Position numbers and translations under genes: made by a program. The notes below the pieces were generated by a model. That model saw only the letters and a list, made by a program, of their open reading frames with translations. It searched no databases and was not told the origin of the DNA. DNA of 64,000 bases from Hofstenia miamia (lineage: Eukaryota; Xenacoelomorpha; Acoela): NCBI GenBank assembly GCA_004352715.1, contig SCFE01000022.1, positions 1,553,773 through 1,617,772 on the forward strand. Direction: 5' to 3'. Below are positions 60,079 through 64,000 of this stretch, piece after piece (positions within the stretch are counted from its first letter, which is position 1; each line of letters begins with the position of its first letter).

Positions 60079-60178
60079 TTGCCGGCCAAAACCGGCCGAA
60101 AAACCGGCTGGCCGGTATTAGCTGTTACAGGCCAACTACCGGCCCCGGCATTAAAATTTCCGGCCGGTTCCAACTCTG
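60079..60178. mobile_element. hAT-like element family F end (CCGGCC array)
   Basis: Read on the minus strand it starts CAGAGTTGGAACCGGCCGG, the CAGAG-T-T-GG form common in hAT ends, followed by CCGGCC units across 100 bp. The opposite end is not found, so it is a truncated or solo end. Confidence 0.5.
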
Positions 60179-60278
60179 GGCTGTATGCGCAGAAAGAGCT
60201 ATAAGGAGCCCTAAAGGAAATTCTACACTTTACCAACTACTTTAAATATGTAAACAAGCTAGAACAAATGTTAATGGA

Positions 60279-60560
60279 TTGAATTACCGTGTAAATCGTA
60301 CAATTGGAATGACTCCGAATTCTGTGAGAAAAAAACACGTACCATTTTTGATTGGAAAATTAATTAGTGTTAATACACGTTGCCAACAAAACGCATTATT
60401 TCATAATGGGGACTTAGTGAAAAATTCAAAGTCAGCCCATACTTTTCGAAGAGGATATTTACCACAATTTCGAAATGAGGTGTTCAAAATCAACAAAGCG
60501 TTTTCCACAATTCCTGTTACATATGAAATAAAGTCAATCAGTGACGGGGAAATAATTTAA
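60279..60560 (+). pseudogene. Polinton integrase C-terminal part
   Basis: 93 codons. The start (NRTIGMTPNSVR) is the segment after the integrase core. A basic block and an SH3/chromo-like end follow (GDLVKNSKSAHTFRRGYLP, EVFKINKAF, YEIKSISDGE), as in Polinton/Maverick retroviral-like integrases, which insert the element into the host genome. The D,D-35-E core is not in the window upstream, so this is a 5'-truncated copy. It begins the virus-like block. Confidence 0.72.
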
Positions 60561-60664
60561 GGAAAATTTTATAACCATGAATTAACACGAGTTATTAGGA
60601 AACGTTCATAGACTAGAATAGATTAGTATAAATATGGAACGAATAAACGAACAGATCATTCAGT

Positions 60665-61108
60665 ATGGAGCAATATTATACTGAACAGGCGAGTGGTCGA
60701 AATTATTTCAGCAATACTCGTCAGAAAGGCTTTGGCATTGTGAAATCATTGGAACGTATTGCTATAACACTAGTAGTGAAAATGATACCACCATTGAAAA
60801 ATGTCATTACTAATGTCGATGAAGGAATTTTGGATCAAGCAATTTTAGGTGTAAATGACATAGTCTCTGGTGATAATGTAAAAAAAGTGTTAAAATGAGG
60901 AATTGGAAATGTTGCAAAAAACAAAGTAAACAAGCAATCTAAGAAACAACGTAAAGAAATTAGTCAAAATGGTAATGGAATATCTACATCTGATAGAATA
61001 ACAAAAACTATCAAAACACGACTTGGTGTTAAACAATTTTTGATCAATGCACAAGGTAGGCGTAAACGTGATAGTTTGAAACAAAAAATGCCTAGAATAA
61101 AAAACTGA
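60665..61108 (+). pseudogene. Polinton PX-like (core) protein, one stop
   Basis: Begins MEQYYTEQASG, then a GFGIVKSLER ... PPLKN segment and a long basic tail (KQSKKQRKE, RRKRDSLKQK). The glycine/aromatic start, the short hydrophobic middle and the basic end fit the small PX/core protein of Polintons and adintoviruses, thought to resemble adenovirus core or minor proteins. A TGA at 60896 interrupts the same frame, which then continues to 61108. Confidence 0.55.
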
Positions 61109-61173
61109 TATCTTTAAAAACTTAGTATAAATACACACGTTCATTGGGAATTGTTATTAGTTCAAGTACAGTC

Positions 61174-62343
61174 ATGAGCACCTTCACACATTCGTGTTTG
61201 GACATTTTCGAACAAGATAAAGTTTTGGTTAACTTCAATGGTGGTAGCACACAAAAATATTTCCCAATATCAGGGTTTAATGGTCCAATGATTGAATTTA
61301 ATTTTGGTTCAGAACAAAATGAATACATTGATTTTCAAAGTATACATTTGGCTATATCAGTCAAAATTTTACGCAATGACGGGAGTGATCTTATTTGGGA
61401 TGTTACTGATGCCACTAAACGGGATCATGTTTGTCTAGTAAACAACCCCCTACATTCATTATTTAGTGATTATAATCTTAATGCTAATGGCGTTTTAATA
61501 CAAACAGGTGATGCAGTTTGGCCACATACTGTAATGATGACAACAGAACTATCTATAGATAAGTGTAATAGCCAAGATGGACAATTTCAGCGTTTGGCTC
61601 TAACACAGAAAAGCAGAGTTTTAAACCTCTTTGGATCGGTAGCTGTGGATTTTTTTAAAACGAAAAATTATTGATACCCGGATTTAGCCTTCGTCTCAAA
61701 CTTTCACGATCCTTGGATGATTTTTCACTAATTTCCAATTCTACCACTATCTCTGCTATATACTACAAAACAGAAATTACAGATGCGACATTGAGTCTAA
61801 GGAAGCTGTGCGTTACACTTTATACGAATTCTCACAAGAACATTTATTATTCTGCCTGGTCAAAACTCTCTAACAAAAGAAAATGTATTTTCAAATGAAC
61901 CGATTCGACATATTGCTCTAGCACTTGTTCCTAATCTACAATTTACAGGAACAGCCGACTCAAACCCACTCTCATATAGATTTAGATGTCTGCGCCAATA
62001 AGTCACTATAACACGGGGTGAATTGAATATTGCATTCACGCCACTGACTGTGGGTGAAAATAGTTATGCACAAGCATACTTTCATTCGGTAAAGGCGTTG
62101 GGGTTGAATGATGTAACTGGTATACCATACTCAGATTACAATAAACATGCAATTATGGTTTTTGATTTGACCAGTATTGCGGAGGCAAATAATGAGCTAC
62201 TCTAAACTGAATTAAGTGGTGCAAGTATACGTCTAACACTAGATTTTGATTCTCCAATAGGCAAATCACTGGAGGTGATCGTTTTGGATGAAACATGCTC
62301 AAAGCTATACATTAATAAACAACGGAAAATTATTAAAGACTAG
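61174..62343 (+). pseudogene. Polinton-type capsid protein, broken
   Basis: The reading from the ATG at 61174 has the blocks YIDFQSIHLAISVKI, VNNPLHSLFSDYNL, YSDYNKHAIMVFDLT and VIVLDETCSKLYINKQRKII. These match the double-jelly-roll capsid family of Polintons, known in databases as F54H12.2-like proteins. Length (about 390 codons) is near that family. A frameshift at about 61670, another near 61800-61860, and stops at about 62000 and 62203 show it is dead. It forms the virion shell in active relatives. Confidence 0.72.
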
Positions 62344-62364
62344 AAAGAAAATGAGTTTCATTCA

Positions 62365-62778
62365 TTGTACCTTTCCAAGATGTTGGGAGTAGACGAGATT
62401 AGACGTGTAGAAGATCGCGTTCATTATACCAAGGACCCTCACTTAAAATTTGCTCATATTTCAAATTATCTATTACAAAAAAAAATTGTATACATAACGT
62501 TGGTGTTGAAAGTATTTTGCAATAAACCCCTATGGTGGACTTATTGGCATAAATAATTCTAGACTTTGCTGTTGAAATGGTCGAAACTGTTTAGACTTCA
62601 TGCAATTTACCATGATAGTTATGGCTTTGTTAAAAGAGAATTTGGAATTGGCAATGGATATCCGATATTTTACAGGTTTTGGTGTAATTTACCAATTTTG
62701 GGTCATTTGCCGTCTTTATTGTTTTGGATATATGTGAAGTTTAGATATAATAAACTCTACAGTTATTTAAATGTTTAA
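62365..62778 (+). pseudogene. Decayed gene between capsid and protease, not identified
   Basis: Several short frames in alternating phases (VGVDEIRRVEDRVHY; YGFVKREFGIGNG; ending near 62778). The frames shift repeatedly. Position in the block suggests a Polinton gene, but I recognise no family. Confidence 0.3.
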
Positions 62779-63234
62779 TGTATGCTGACGAAATTAGACG
62801 TATTATTCTCCAAATCCCATCACTACGTTGGTGTTTTTTCGGTGTACACTGTTCAGATTACATACCACCAAGTCTTGTCCAAAACTCTTTTCTAATTTGT
62901 AATGCGAGTCCAACTGGCCATCCCGGAACCCATTGGTTGTTGATTATACGGTGATTCAAACGGGAACTTAATATTCAAGGCTTCTCTCGGTTTTCCACTA
63001 ACCCAGTACCCCGATATTGAACATTACTGTCTAACTACGTATCCTGGATTCTATGTGTATGAAGGTGATCGAAAAACTAAGTTGCAGGGGATGTCGCCAG
63101 TTTGCGGTGCTTATTGTATTTTTCGTGCTTTTTTATTTTTCAACAATATCCCTGAAATATTTGTATTTACTGATTTACCGTTTTTTAATCACTTTTTGTG
63201 TAGTGATGGGCTAAATAAAATAATGTATTCGTAG
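62778..63234 (+). pseudogene. Polinton adenain-like cysteine protease, frameshifted
   Basis: It starts MYADEIRRIILQIPSLRW. The His of GHPGTHW, an Asp in DSNGNL, the Gln of LQGMSP and the Cys of PVCGAYC follow the order of the adenovirus protease/Ulp1 family (His-Asp-Gln-Cys), which matures virion proteins. The frame changes once near 62952-62957. It ends at TAG 63232. In Polintons this gene lies near the capsid genes, as here. Confidence 0.75.
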
Positions 63235-63390
63235 CAGAGGCGTTCATTCAGGGTAAGCANGGTGCTTATTGTATTTTTCGTGCTTTTTTATTTTTCAACA
63301 ATATACCCGAAATATTTGTATTTACTGATTTACCATTTGTTAATGACTTTTTGTGTAGTGATGGGCTTAATAAATTAATGTATTCGTAGT
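63100..63390 (+). repeat. Direct repeat of the protease 3' end, with a single N
   Basis: About 130 bp (GGTGCTTATTGTATTTTTCG to ATGTATTCGTAG) occur twice, at about 63108-63234 and 63261-63390, with a few differences. A lone N (63260) sits at the start of the second copy, so this may be an assembly join. Confidence 0.9.
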
Positions 63391-63470
63391 CACTTTACTT
63401 ATTTTACGTGTACAAAATGTTTTGTATAAATAGCATAATCTAAATTTATAATTTTATATACTTTTGCGAT

Positions 63471-63665
63471 ATGCCAATTGTTAGTCTACTTTCTGACAAC
63501 TATCGAAGCAATAACTCAATACATAGTTTTACTACGCATTTGGAAAGACCAATCTATAATGCATCTCATGTGGCTTTGCTAAATATCACCTTTCCCATAG
63601 GATTCAATAGTATACGAGATCAATCGTGGAGTTTTATTTGGGAAAGTAAAACTAAAAAAATGTAA
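63471..63665 (+). pseudogene. Penton-like protein, N-terminal fragment
   Basis: 64 codons: VSLLSDNYRSNNSIHSFTTH, LERPIYNASHVALLNITFP and then an aromatic stretch. It matches the start of the single-jelly-roll minor capsid (penton) family of Polintons, in which an S-N-x-S-x-x-F-T-x-x-L-x-x-P-I block is followed by a W/V-A-L-x-x-I-x-x-P block. It then runs into the tandem repeat at 63630-63770, where it stops. Confidence 0.6.
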
Positions 63666-63765
63666 GGTAATGTGGGAAAGTAAAACTAAAAAAATGTAAG
63701 TTAATGTGGGAAAGTAAAACTAAAAAAAAATGTAAGGTAATGTGGGAAAGTAAAACTAACAAGTA
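63630..63765 (+). repeat. Tandem repeat, about 35-bp unit, four copies
   Basis: GGGAAAGTAAAACTAAAAAA plus ATGTAAGGTAATGT recurs about four times, with a slightly different run of A in each. It begins inside the penton-like frame and ends it. Confidence 0.9.
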
Positions 63766-63899
63766 AACTAAATTCATGTGTGATGTTAATAAAAAAAACT
63801 GTAGAGTAAAAAATGTAAACTAAATTAGATCACATAAATAACATAAAACGTGTAAAAGTACATGACTTCCATGACGTCAGTAAAACACCCCCGGCAATA

Positions 63900-64000
63900 T
63901 CCACGGTGTCTCAGGTCAAAGGCCACCCCTCTCGACCAATCAGAAAAAAGTGACACCCCCTACGACCCACCCCTCGACCAATCAGAAAAAAGTGAGATCT
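63900..64000 (+). repeat. GC-rich tandem pair at the window end
   Basis: CTCGACCAATCAGAAAAAAG occurs twice, about 50 bp apart, within C-rich DNA. It may belong to the terminal region of the Polinton, but no inverted partner is in the window. Confidence 0.6.

Noticed and set aside
63900-64000. Polinton terminal inverted repeat
   Set aside because: Only direct copies of the C-rich motif are present and no inverted partner is seen.

Overview
This window is repeat-rich, A+T-rich DNA from an animal, probably an invertebrate. The evidence is spliced exons with phase-1 introns, one large receptor gene, (TA)n microsatellites, and relics of hAT, mariner, non-LTR, Ty3/gypsy-like and Polinton elements. 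I cannot name the species. The receptor type is best known from the snail receptor GRL101 and also occurs in other invertebrates. Assembly gaps lie at 13487-13753, 16282-17281, 18337-19336, 21492-21568, 26971-27294, 33167-33700, 34555-34854, 38428-38539, 50030-50166, 50953-51349, 56335-57031, with single Ns at 24695 and 63260.

The only host gene I can support runs on the minus strand from about 58770 down to 21894. It encodes a GRL101-like receptor: about ten LDL-receptor class A (LDLa) exons (58.7 to 33.8 kb), one leucine-rich-repeat exon (30.9-30.3 kb), then seven-transmembrane exons (TM1 at 29.2 kb, TM4-TM5 at 25.1 kb, a possible 12-nt microexon at 24.2 kb, TM6-TM7 at 22.7 kb, and the tail with stop at 22.06-21.89 kb). 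Intron phases agree across nearly every junction. The 5' end, the LRR C-terminal cap and TM2-TM3 were not found. Several LDLa modules have lost cysteines, and TM7 lacks NPxxY.

The introns and flanks are packed with mobile DNA. The most striking set is at least six families of short hAT-like elements. Most have 8-bp target duplications, and five of the families follow the terminal motif with dense GC-rich short-motif arrays (GGCTC, GGATC, GGCCC, GCGGT, CCGGCC). One copy keeps a recognisable hAT transposase C-terminus. Three DD41D-type mariner copies are present: two related copies retain complementary halves of the transposase and one is a nearly full-length pseudogene. There are also a mariner-like miniature element, a TTAA-flanked Cys-rich element, large foldback elements and four non-LTR retrotransposon relics.

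From about 60.25 kb to the end on the plus strand lies a decayed Polinton/Maverick (adintovirus-like) block: integrase C-terminus, PX-like core protein, double-jelly-roll-type capsid protein, adenain-like cysteine protease and the start of a penton-like protein. Stops and frameshifts interrupt most of it. The first 20 kb holds no host gene I can recognise, only repeats and decayed elements.
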